Shown piece after piece: positions 1 through 5,620 of a DNA stretch of 5,981 nt. Each line of letters begins with the position of its first letter. The first letter of the stretch is position 1. The DNA lies in contig WJIO01000372.1 in the NCBI GenBank assembly GCA_014730235.1, positions 1 to 5,981 on the forward strand, given 5' to 3'. A program made the translations under genes and the position numbers. The notes below the pieces were generated by a model. It saw only the letters and a program-made list of their open reading frames with translations. It was not told where the DNA came from and did not search any database. The stretch is from Candidatus Poribacteria bacterium (GTDB taxonomy: Bacteria > Poribacteria > DTPJ01 > WJIO01).

Positions 1-743
1 CCCACAAAAAGGGTATAAAGCCAGATGGAGATAATCCGACTTATCTCTATGGCTACGGCGGTTTTAACATATCCCTGACACCTGTTTTTTCGGTTAGTAT
101 CCTGGCCTGGATGGAAATGGGTGGCATTTTTGCGCAGCCAAACCTCAGGGGAGGTGGTGAATATGGGAAGGCCTGGCATGAATCTGGATCAAAGCTGAAT
201 AAACAAAATGTGTTTGACGATTTCATCGCTGCAGCAGAATGGCTTATTGAAAATAAATACACCTGCACAGAAAAGCTGGCAGTAGGCGGAGGCAGTAACG
301 GTGGATTGCTTATCGGTGCATGTATGACTCAACGACCGGATCTGTTTGGTGTATGCTTGCCCAGTGTGGGAGTGCTGGACATGCTGAGGTTTCATAAATT
401 TACCATCGGCTGGGCCTGGGTTTCGGACTACGGATCGCCGGATGATCCGGAGGAATTCAAGGCACTGATGGCCTATTCCCCTTATCATAATATAAAACCG
501 GGAACAGAATATCCTCCGACGCTTATTATGACAGGAGACCATGATGACCGGGTGTTCCCCGCCCACAGCTTTAAATTCGCGGTAGCCCTTCAGAATGCCC
601 ATTCAGGATCAAATCCTATTTTAATCAGGATACAGACAAAGACCGGTCACGGTGCCGGCAAACCTACTGCGATTGTTATCCAGGAATTGGCGGATCGCTG
701 GGCTTTTGTAGTCAAGAATCTGGATATGAAAGGAGTTAGCTAA
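1..743 (+). CDS. Prolyl oligopeptidase (S9A family), C-terminal catalytic part; 5' end outside window
   Basis: This is a serine peptidase that cleaves short peptides after proline. The reading frame is open from base 3, so the start is upstream and the 246 visible residues are the alpha/beta-hydrolase domain of a protein usually near 700 residues; the N-terminal beta-propeller is missing. The family's hallmark blocks appear in order: YGYGGFNIS, then [10 protein letters not shown] with KQNVFDDF, then GGSNGG with the nucleophile serine (codon 294-296), then [15 protein letters not shown] with the catalytic aspartate (probably codon 543-545), then [10 protein letters not shown] with the catalytic histidine (codon 648-650). 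The triad is complete and the C-terminus intact, so nothing suggests a pseudogene. The methionine at 111 lies inside the domain and is not the start. The TAA stop shares its last base with the next ATG, so the gene is probably co-transcribed and translationally coupled with the fucosidase. Whether it is exported cannot be judged. Confidence 0.96.
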   Translation, partial: HKKGIKPDGDNPTYLYGYGGFNISLTPVFSVSILAWMEMGGIFAQPNLRGGGEYGKAWHESGSKLNKQNVFDDFIAAAEWLIENKYTCTEKLAVGGGSNGGLLIGACMTQRPDLFGVCLPSVGVLDMLRFHKFTIGWAWVSDYGSPDDPEEFKALMAYSPYHNIKPGTEYPPTLIMTGDHDDRVFPAHSFKFAVALQNAHSGSNPILIRIQTKTGHGAGKPTAIVIQELADRWAFVVKNLDMKGVS

Positions 744-2014
744 TGGCATCTTTACCAAAACCAACACCCGTTCAAAAAGCGTGGCAGGACATGGAAATCG
801 GTATGTTCTTCCACTTCGATATAATCACCTACGCGCCGGGCTGGAATTTTCGGTCATGGATAAACAAGCCTGATCCACAGATATACAATCCGGCGAAGCT
901 GGATACGGATCAATGGATGGAAGCAGCCAAAGCTATTGGCGCGAAATATGCTGTTTTTGTAGCGAAGCATTGTAGCGGATTTTTACAATGGCAGAGTGAT
1001 CTTTATCCTTACGGTGTAAAGCAATCGGGATGGCGAAACGGCAAGGGTGACGTGGTGGCTGATTTTGTGGAATCATGCCATAAATACGGCCTCAAGCCGG
1101 GAGTTTACGCCAGCGTCACAGCCAACGGCTACCTGGAAGTGGATAACCCTGGTCTGGTAAATCGGGGTAAGGGTGGTGACGAACAAAAGCAGAAAGAATA
1201 CGCTAGAATATGCGAAGGGATGCTGACTGAATTATGGTCGAGATATGGCGAACTGCTGGAAGTATGGTTCGACGGCGGCGCTCTCCCACCGGAAAAGGGA
1301 GGCCCTGATCTTGTTCCTATACTGGAAAAATATCAGCCTGACGCTATAGTTTTTCAGGGGCCGGCAGCTAACATCAGGTGGATCGGCAATGAGCGAGGTC
1401 GGGCTGAATATCCATGCTGGGCTACCGTTCCAAGTCTTGATTCTCTTTCTGACCGCCAGATAGCCCTTCACGGTGATCCGGATGGCAAGATGTGGCTTCC
1501 GGGGGAATGTGATGTTCCCATACGCAACCACGAGTGGTTCTGGACTCCCAACGATGAGCATAAGGTATATCCACTGGATGGACTTATGGAGATGTATTAC
1601 GAGTCCATCGGGCGCAACTGTAACCTGCTTCTGAACGCTAATCCGAATCCTGATGGACTGATCCCTGATGCTGATTTTCAGCGTTATGTGGAATTTGGCA
1701 AGGAAATACAGAGACGATTCAGCAATTCCATTGGGGAGACTTCAGGAGAAGGTAATGAAGTTGAGTTATCCCTTGATGCTCCGGCTGAGATAGAGCATGT
1801 GATTATAATGGAAGATATAAACCAGGGTGAACGAGTAAGGGAATATGCTGTTGATATTATGACAGAAAATGGAAATTGGGAGGAAATTTGCAGGGGAATA
1901 TCCATCGGACATAAGCGGATTGAAAAACTTGATAAAGTGAAAACTCAGAAGATTCGGTTGCGCTGCATAAAATCTGTGGATAAGCCCGTTATAATAAAGC
2001 TGGTTGTGTGTTAG
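743..2014 (+). CDS. Alpha-L-fucosidase, glycoside hydrolase family 29
   Basis: This 423-residue retaining alpha-L-fucosidase releases L-fucose from glycan ends. The N-terminal (beta/alpha)8-like catalytic domain spans about residues 10-325. Family landmarks are the IGMFFHFDIITY block (His24), VFVAKHCSGF (His76, matching the usual AKHHDGF), EVWFDGG with the probable nucleophile Asp177, and WLPGECDV with Glu255 as acid/base candidate. The ECDV block followed by an NLLLN...DGLIPDAD block resembles the GH29-B group, which prefers alpha-1,3/1,4-linked fucose; this subfamily call is from memory. Residues about 330-423 form a beta-rich C-terminal domain like the discoidin-type domains of this family. 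The N-terminus ([14 protein letters not shown]) has no signal peptide, so the enzyme is probably cytoplasmic and acts on imported oligosaccharides or glycopeptides. The start is supported by AAAGGAG at 729-735, seven bases before the ATG and inside the oligopeptidase gene. The stop is TAG. Confidence 0.93.
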   Translation: MASLPKPTPVQKAWQDMEIGMFFHFDIITYAPGWNFRSWINKPDPQIYNPAKLDTDQWMEAAKAIGAKYAVFVAKHCSGFLQWQSDLYPYGVKQSGWRNGKGDVVADFVESCHKYGLKPGVYASVTANGYLEVDNPGLVNRGKGGDEQKQKEYARICEGMLTELWSRYGELLEVWFDGGALPPEKGGPDLVPILEKYQPDAIVFQGPAANIRWIGNERGRAEYPCWATVPSLDSLSDRQIALHGDPDGKMWLPGECDVPIRNHEWFWTPNDEHKVYPLDGLMEMYYESIGRNCNLLLNANPNPDGLIPDADFQRYVEFGKEIQRRFSNSIGETSGEGNEVELSLDAPAEIEHVIIMEDINQGERVREYAVDIMTENGNWEEICRGISIGHKRIEKLDKVKTQKIRLRCIKSVDKPVIIKLVVC

Positions 2015-2018
2015 GATA

Positions 2019-2154
2019 ATAGCACGCGGATAACGTAGATTGGGCGGATTTTCGTAAATCAACGTCATTCCCTTAAATCCCCCTTTGGGAAAGGGGAACT
2101 TGTAAGACTGTTTATTTTGGAAAAGCTCAGAATGGCGAATAATCCGAGTGCTAT
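2019..2154. repeat. Inverted-repeat-bounded spacer between convergent genes (possible miniature element or long stem-loop)
   Basis: The 142-base gap between the convergent fucosidase and creatininase genes is almost exactly filled by a segment with inverted ends. The left arm ATAGCACGCGGATAA (2019-2033) matches the reverse complement of the right arm at 2140-2154 (ATAGCACTCGGATTA) at 13 of 15 positions. Weaker complementarity seems to continue inward. The arms begin four bases after one stop codon and end two bases before the other. No open frame lies inside and no target-site duplication is obvious. It could be a degraded miniature inverted-repeat element, or a shared termination structure for both genes. 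The inverted repeat itself is directly visible; its nature is inference. Confidence 0.5.
2076..2100. terminator. G/C-rich hairpin between convergent genes, possible bidirectional terminator
   Basis: TCCCCCTTT (2078-2086) and AAAGGGGA (2090-2097) form a stem with one bulged C and a GGG loop. Flanking AA and TT can extend it. Its position between two converging genes suits a two-way terminator, but no proper T-run follows on either strand; the minus strand has only TTT. Similar CCCCCTTT/AAAGGGG cores occur in dispersed intergenic repeats in many genomes, so it may be repeat-derived instead. Confidence 0.3.
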
Positions 2155-2156
2155 CT

Positions 2157-2969
2157 CTATCTTCTCTCTATGTTCTTTATTATTTTTAACAATTCTTTTA
2201 CTCCGCTTTGGGCCATCCTCTCACCAATTTCTGCGGTAGCCTCTTCGGGATAACCCATTACCCCTACCTGTATTTCCTTCCTTTGCATGGCTCGCGGGGC
2301 GACGTAGGGGGAATCAACGGGTTTCTGGATATCCTGATATGCATCAGGATCGATTCGCATTAATTCAGCCATGCCTTTAGAATCCTGTGTCAGCCTGTCC
2401 ATGTGAACCAGATCCGGTTCCCAATACAGCATGAGGGATGTCTCAGTTTTGCCTGCGTGCCAGTCGTTGGGTTTATACAGCTTTCGGGTTTCATTATCAC
2501 ACAGCATATGCAGAACACCGTCGTCGCCCATTGCAAAAAGGGGTATGACAGCCAGAACCACTTCCAGATGCCTGTGTTTGCGGAGGAACAAATCCCGGAA
2601 AGCCATTATTGCCTGGTTATTTTCTGACCCGCCATGACCAAGCAGCAGGATAATGTTTTTCACCTTCTGGGCTGCCAGGGAAAGGCATATTTCCTCCAGG
2701 TACAGAGCGATTATGTTGGGTGATACGTTTACAGTTCCGGGCAGTTCGCCGCCTGAATATGTGTAGTTTACAGTGGGCAGCACAGCTATACCCGTTTCAG
2801 CAGAAACACGTTTTGCCATTTCTTCCGCGTTTAAAATATCAACGTTAGTAGGGAGATGGTAGCCGTGTTGTTCAGTGCATCCTATGGGCAAAATGGCTGT
2901 GGGACGTTCTTTCAGGTACTCCCGGATTTCCTGAACCGTCATATGGGCCCATATTCTTGGTTTCTGCAT
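2157..2969 (-). CDS. Creatininase-family metal-dependent amidohydrolase
   Basis: The 270-residue protein has the length and motifs of the creatininase superfamily, which includes creatinine amidohydrolase, the FAPy deformylase ArfB and the mycofactocin peptidase MftE. Visible landmarks are LPIGCTEQHGYHLPTNVD, where Glu33, His35 and Asp44 match the N-terminal metal ligands; GHGG with His112; and DWHAGKTETSLML (residues 169-181), with His171 and Glu176 near the active site. The usual NGHGGN block reads LGHGGSEN, so the family asparagine before GHGG is a leucine and about two residues are inserted after it. No signal peptide is visible, implying a cytoplasmic location. The substrate cannot be deduced: the family hydrolyses varied cyclic or linear amides, and true creatininase activity should not be assumed. 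The ATG is preceded by AAGGAG at a spacing of six bases. It lies 78 bases downstream of rhaI on the same strand, with a strong hairpin between, and probably belongs to that operon. Confidence 0.9.
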   Translation of the reverse strand: MQKPRIWAHMTVQEIREYLKERPTAILPIGCTEQHGYHLPTNVDILNAEEMAKRVSAETGIAVLPTVNYTYSGGELPGTVNVSPNIIALYLEEICLSLAAQKVKNIILLLGHGGSENNQAIMAFRDLFLRKHRHLEVVLAVIPLFAMGDDGVLHMLCDNETRKLYKPNDWHAGKTETSLMLYWEPDLVHMDRLTQDSKGMAELMRIDPDAYQDIQKPVDSPYVAPRAMQRKEIQVGVMGYPEEATAEIGERMAQSGVKELLKIIKNIERR

Positions 2970-3011
2970 ATGTTTCTCCTTTTTATCAAATCATTGTCAT
3001 AGGCATGAAGG

Positions 3012-3047
3012 TATACATTGGTCTGGAAATATCCAGACCAATGTATA
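3012..3047 (-). promoter_or_regulatory. Perfect 15-bp intercistronic hairpin directly after the rhaI stop
   Basis: TATACATTGGTCTGG (3012-3026) is followed by a six-base loop, AAATAT, and its exact complement at 3033-3047. Read on the minus strand, it starts at the first base after the rhaI stop codon and ends about 40 bases before the creatininase start. No T-run follows, so a standard Rho-independent terminator is unlikely. It could protect the rhaI transcript's 3' end and so give unequal expression of the two genes, or be a long palindromic operator. The fold is certain; the role is inference. Confidence 0.6.
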
Positions 3048-4205
3048 TTATATTTCACCAGCACGCAGAGCTTCAAGAGGTGAAAGGGGTAAACCTTTTT
3101 TGTGTCGAGCCATCTTTATTATGGGGGTAACGTCAGTTCTAAAGGCTTTAATTAATGTCTCTTCTGCGACTATTACATCATTTGATTTCTGAGCAGCTTT
3201 TAACTTTTCCCTGTCTACCAGAAGGGATTTTGCATATGCGTGTTGCAGATTTTCCAGGGTCTGGATCATGGCTTCTGTGGGATTCTTGACGCAGTGACTC
3301 TGGTCTATCATATATGCTACCTGACTGGTATCATCCCTGGGGTCTGTAAGTTCAACATAGATTAAGAATAGCTGATAGGGATCGATTGATCCGGCTGTCA
3401 GGTCGTCATCGGCGTATTTTGCGTCGTTCAGGTGGAACCCGCCAAGTTTGCCTTCGTCCAGCAGATAGGCGACGATATGGGGGATATTTGTGCCTCTGGG
3501 GTGATGTCCCAGATCAACCAGCACCTGGGCCTTTTCACCCAGCTTTTTTGCCTGATCAAGAGCAACACCGAAGGAAAACAAATCGGTGCTATAGAATGCC
3601 GGCTCGAAGAATTTATATTCAATAAGCATCCGCATGTTATCCGGCATAGCTTTATAGGCCTGACTCAGACATTCCTGCATCCATATTTTTCTATCCCTGA
3701 AATCGCCCTGTCCCGGATAGTTGGTTCCATCGGCGAACCAGAGACTCAGGATTGTAGAGCCGAATAATTTGCCGATCTCTATGCACTCCAGCATATGTTC
3801 AACGGATTTTTTACGCACAGCAGGATCAGAGCCTGTTATGCTTCCATATTTGTATATACTATCTTCAAAGGTGTTTGGGTTAATAGCGCCGATTCTTATT
3901 CCCAATTCATCCGCTTTGTCCTGGAGCTTCGTGTAGTCATCAACTTTGTCCCAAGGAATATGCAGGGCCACTAAGGGGGCTATGTCAGTCAATTTGTGGA
4001 CTTTTGCGGCTTCTTCCAATCTTCCGAATACGTCGGTGGGTTCTGTTCCATCTGTGAATGTGGCAAACCTTGTGCCGCCTCTGCCGTAACCCCATGAGGG
4101 AGTCTCAATTTCCAATGACATGAGTTTTTCTGTGATTTCGTCAATATCGGGTACGCTGTTTCGCAAGTGCTTGTAATCCTCTTTTAGCATATCAATTTTT
4201 GACAT
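3048..4205 (-). CDS. rhaI: L-rhamnose isomerase, RhaI type
   Basis: This 385-residue enzyme interconverts L-rhamnose and L-rhamnulose, the first step of phosphorylative rhamnose breakdown. It belongs to the xylose-isomerase-like TIM-barrel type found in Pseudomonas stutzeri and Streptomyces, not the E. coli RhaA type. The two-metal site is visible at spacings matching the P. stutzeri enzyme as I remember it: Glu196 (LIEYKFFEP), Asp231 and His234 (VDLGHHPRGTN), His258 (GGFHLNDAKY), Asp266 and Asp268 (ADDDL), and Asp301 (MIDQSH). The SWGYGRGGTRF block (residues 37-47) is a family signature. Related enzymes isomerise several other aldoses, so the natural substrate could be broader than rhamnose. 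The start is supported by AGGTGA six bases before the ATG. It is the first gene of a minus-strand pair with the creatininase-family gene. A promoter-like sequence lies about 160 bases upstream, leaving a long leader that contains a hairpin. No other rhamnose-pathway gene is visible. Confidence 0.92.
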   Translation of the reverse strand: MSKIDMLKEDYKHLRNSVPDIDEITEKLMSLEIETPSWGYGRGGTRFATFTDGTEPTDVFGRLEEAAKVHKLTDIAPLVALHIPWDKVDDYTKLQDKADELGIRIGAINPNTFEDSIYKYGSITGSDPAVRKKSVEHMLECIEIGKLFGSTILSLWFADGTNYPGQGDFRDRKIWMQECLSQAYKAMPDNMRMLIEYKFFEPAFYSTDLFSFGVALDQAKKLGEKAQVLVDLGHHPRGTNIPHIVAYLLDEGKLGGFHLNDAKYADDDLTAGSIDPYQLFLIYVELTDPRDDTSQVAYMIDQSHCVKNPTEAMIQTLENLQHAYAKSLLVDREKLKAAQKSNDVIVAEETLIKAFRTDVTPIIKMARHKKGLPLSPLEALRAGEI

Positions 4206-4291
4206 CCGGCTTCACCTGTTCCTTTCGTTTACGGATAAAGAATAATTTTGGTTTTTCTGGATTTAATGTGATAATAATTGAAAATCACTCA

Positions 4292-4325
4292 GCTTGTCAT
4301 TTCTGCGGAGGTAGGAATGACAGGC
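4292..4325 (-). promoter_or_regulatory. Hairpin in the presumed rhaI 5' leader
   Basis: Bases 4292-4304 pair with 4313-4325 over 13 positions, two of them G-T wobbles, around the eight-base loop GCGGAGGT (plus strand). If rhaI starts from the candidate promoter at 4366-4392, this hairpin lies in the leader about 90 bases before the start codon. The minus strand shows a short TTTT a few bases beyond it. The core TGTCATTTCT/AGGAATGACA resembles common dispersed TGTCATTC-type intergenic palindromes, so a repeat remnant is an equal possibility. Confidence 0.4.
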
Positions 4326-4365
4326 AAGTAAGTTTTTCTTTCTACATTCAATACTATGCTTATAA

Positions 4366-4392
4366 ATTATACCATCATCTTTCCTTAGTCAA
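4366..4392 (-). promoter_or_regulatory. Candidate sigma-70 promoter for rhaI
   Basis: On the minus strand, TTGACT (4387-4392) and a perfect TATAAT (4366-4371) are separated by 15 bases, shorter than the ideal 17. The surroundings are A+T-rich. Transcription would start near 4359 and give a leader of roughly 150 bases. Confidence 0.45.
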
Positions 4393-4422
4393 GTATAATT
4401 CTTTTAATTGCATTGCTTAACC

Positions 4423-4451
4423 TTGATAATGATAGTTTAATATAGTATACT
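4423..4451 (+). promoter_or_regulatory. Candidate sigma-70 promoter (distal) for the 4566 operon, with palindromic -10
   Basis: TTGATA (4423-4428) and TATACT (4446-4451) are separated by exactly 17 bases. The -10 sits inside the perfect 12-bp palindrome ATAGTATACTAT (4442-4453), which is itself preceded by GATAGT at 4431. A dimeric repressor could bind here, although A+T-rich palindromes this short can arise by chance. Confidence 0.5.
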
Positions 4452-4485
4452 ATCTAACAGTTTTGCTTCATGATAAGTATTTGCT

Positions 4486-4514
4486 TTGGCAGAGGTAAAA
4501 TTATGTGGGATACT
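4486..4514 (+). promoter_or_regulatory. Second candidate promoter (proximal) for the 4566 operon
   Basis: TTGGCA (4486-4491) and GATACT (4509-4514) are separated by 17 bases. The start would fall near 4521 and give a leader of about 45 bases. It is weaker than the distal candidate but better placed; the two could act in tandem. Confidence 0.35.
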
Positions 4515-4565
4515 TTACTCTGGATTTATATGGTAAATTCGGTTTTATTGATTAGGTAGGAACAT

Positions 4566-5309
4566 ATGGAAGCATTGGATACAGGCATAGCAAAGGAAAT
4601 ATCGGATCACATCAAGAAAGAAATTCTGATGGCTGTACCATCAAAGCTTGAACATCTCAGCACCGAAAATCTGGAAGCCCTCAGCAATAGTATTCATACC
4701 ATAAAGTTTTACTGCACACACAGAAAAATTTCCCCGGAAGTGCTGAATGAACTGGATTCGGCCCTGGAAACCAGTGACCTGTTCTGGGAACTTTTACAAG
4801 ACAACTCCAAAACCTTATCGGACTTAAAAGGCACTTACAGGATGCGCTGGTTGGATTTAGGCTCAGGAGTTCTGACAGAGCTTGAGGAAATTATATCAGG
4901 GGAGGAAACTTTCAGGGATGTTATTATCAATTCCATTGCAATACTACTGGCATGGAAATCAGATACAGTCTGGGTGGATATGGCCAAAGACGATCATAGT
5001 ATGGTTTCCAAAAATCATGTCTTAAAAATGCGGGATATGCTTTGGAAGTTTGTGAGTGAATCATCCAATAACGGCAGTGAAACAAACCTTAAGAAAGCAG
5101 TTGAGATGGGCAAAAAGATGGAACTCCTTATGAAATTCGTTGCCGGAGATGATATGCCTGTGGCTGCAAGCGTTATGCTCTTATCTCAGATATATATACT
5201 TTTACTTAGACTAAGGATCAGCAAAATACTTATAAAATTAAACACCGAAATAAACAAAGGATCCAATCCGAAAAACAACCAGAAGGGAGAATCGGATGAA
5301 AAAGAGTGA
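4566..5309 (+). CDS. Unrecognised 247-residue, mostly helical protein
   Basis: I do not recognise a family. The protein looks largely alpha-helical and charged, with no signal peptide. Residues 50-100 include FYCTHRKISPEVLNELDSAL and a WLDLGSG stretch, which is not enough to call a methyltransferase. There is a hydrophobic patch at 120-130 and a stronger hydrophobic segment at about 198-217 (PVAASVMLLSQIYILLLRLR), followed by basic residues. The segment could be a single membrane helix or a buried helix. The last 20 residues are polar and rich in Asn, Lys and Glu. The coding case is good: a long open frame, AGGTAGGA at 4554-4561 just before the ATG, promoter candidates upstream, and a 14-base overlap with the next gene. 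That overlap suggests coupled translation and possibly a complex with the small membrane protein. The PfkB-type kinase follows. No function is assigned. Confidence 0.8.
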   Translation: MEALDTGIAKEISDHIKKEILMAVPSKLEHLSTENLEALSNSIHTIKFYCTHRKISPEVLNELDSALETSDLFWELLQDNSKTLSDLKGTYRMRWLDLGSGVLTELEEIISGEETFRDVIINSIAILLAWKSDTVWVDMAKDDHSMVSKNHVLKMRDMLWKFVSESSNNGSETNLKKAVEMGKKMELLMKFVAGDDMPVAASVMLLSQIYILLLRLRISKILIKLNTEINKGSNPKNNQKGESDEKE

Positions 5310-5565
5310 GATATTTGAAACATTGGTAATACTGGTAGCCCTGGTTTCACTTATGCCTGTGGCCTATTGGTGGCATATGGATGAACTGGGTCAGCACATG
5401 CCATATATGTATTATTTATTTGCCATGCTTTGCCTGTTAGGTTATGTTACTTACAGAAGAATCAAAAAGCTTAGAGCGGTGCTTAGAGCTTCTAAGAAAG
5501 ACGATTCCAAACCGGATACCAAACCAGATAGCGGCCCAAAAATCCCGCCGTTTTACCAATCATAG
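5296..5565 (+). CDS. Small two-pass membrane protein of unknown function
   Basis: This 89-residue protein has two hydrophobic helices, at about residues 8-26 (ETLVILVALVSLMPVAYWW region) and 36-53 (PYMYYLFAMLCLLGYVTY). A short loop, HMDELGQHM, carries two of the protein's His residues. The basic stretch RRIKKLRAVLRASKK after the second helix, and the MKK start, put both ends in the cytoplasm by the positive-inside rule. The tail is polar and proline-rich, with a KPDTKPD repeat. The start is supported by AAGGGAG a few bases before the ATG. The gene overlaps the 3' end of the 247-residue gene by 14 bases in another frame, so translational coupling is likely. I do not recognise the family. It could anchor its upstream partner at the membrane, which is inference from gene order only. 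Confidence 0.8.
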   Translation: MKKSEIFETLVILVALVSLMPVAYWWHMDELGQHMPYMYYLFAMLCLLGYVTYRRIKKLRAVLRASKKDDSKPDTKPDSGPKIPPFYQS

Positions 5566-5620
5566 TAGTTTCTCCTGCTGGAAATTCCTGTAAAAATCTC
5601 AAGAAAGGATTACATCAGAA

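Larger units (their letters stand above)
4206..4565. other. Divergent intergenic control region, 360 bases, no convincing gene
   Basis: This A+T-rich gap separates rhaI (leftward) from the unknown 247-residue gene (rightward). It holds a leftward promoter candidate, two rightward candidates and a 13-bp hairpin, listed separately. It also has an inverted pair GTGAT/ATCAC at 4268-4272 and 4284-4288, with an 11-base centre, that could be a weak operator for rhaI. Its half-site spacing does not fit a CRP site. The frame open at 4199-4420 has composition and residues typical of noncoding A+T-rich DNA. No tRNA or recognisable riboswitch is apparent. Confidence 0.7.

Noticed and set aside
189-602. 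Minus-strand open frame of 137 codons
   Set aside because: It lies antisense within the strongly conserved oligopeptidase catalytic domain, and its translation shows no recognisable domain.
111-743. Taking the ATG at 111 as the start of the first gene
   Set aside because: The frame is open to the left window edge and encodes the conserved YGYGGFNIS block before this methionine, so the gene enters the window already under way.
1232-1561. Minus-strand open frame of 109 codons
   Set aside because: It lies antisense inside the fucosidase gene, whose motifs run through this segment; it is a shadow of the real gene.
3432-3767. Plus-strand open frame of 111 codons
   Set aside because: It lies opposite the metal-site region of rhaI and has no independent support.
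4268-4288. GTGAT/ATCAC pair as a CRP-type site
   Set aside because: The half-sites are 11 bases apart, whereas CRP sites need about six between TGTGA and TCACA; only a generic weak operator remains possible.
4307-4332. GGAGGT followed by ATG at 4317-4319 as a small leader peptide
   Set aside because: The frame ends after four codons and lies in the hairpin; the G-rich string is better explained as its loop.
4199-4420. Plus-strand open frame of 73 codons in the divergent spacer
   Set aside because: It starts inside rhaI, runs through the hairpin and the leftward promoter candidate, and has a composition typical of A+T-rich noncoding DNA.
4655-4870. WLDLGSG in the 247-residue protein as a methyltransferase SAM-binding motif
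   Set aside because: The surrounding residues lack the strand-loop pattern and the other motifs of SAM-dependent methyltransferases; a single short match is not enough.
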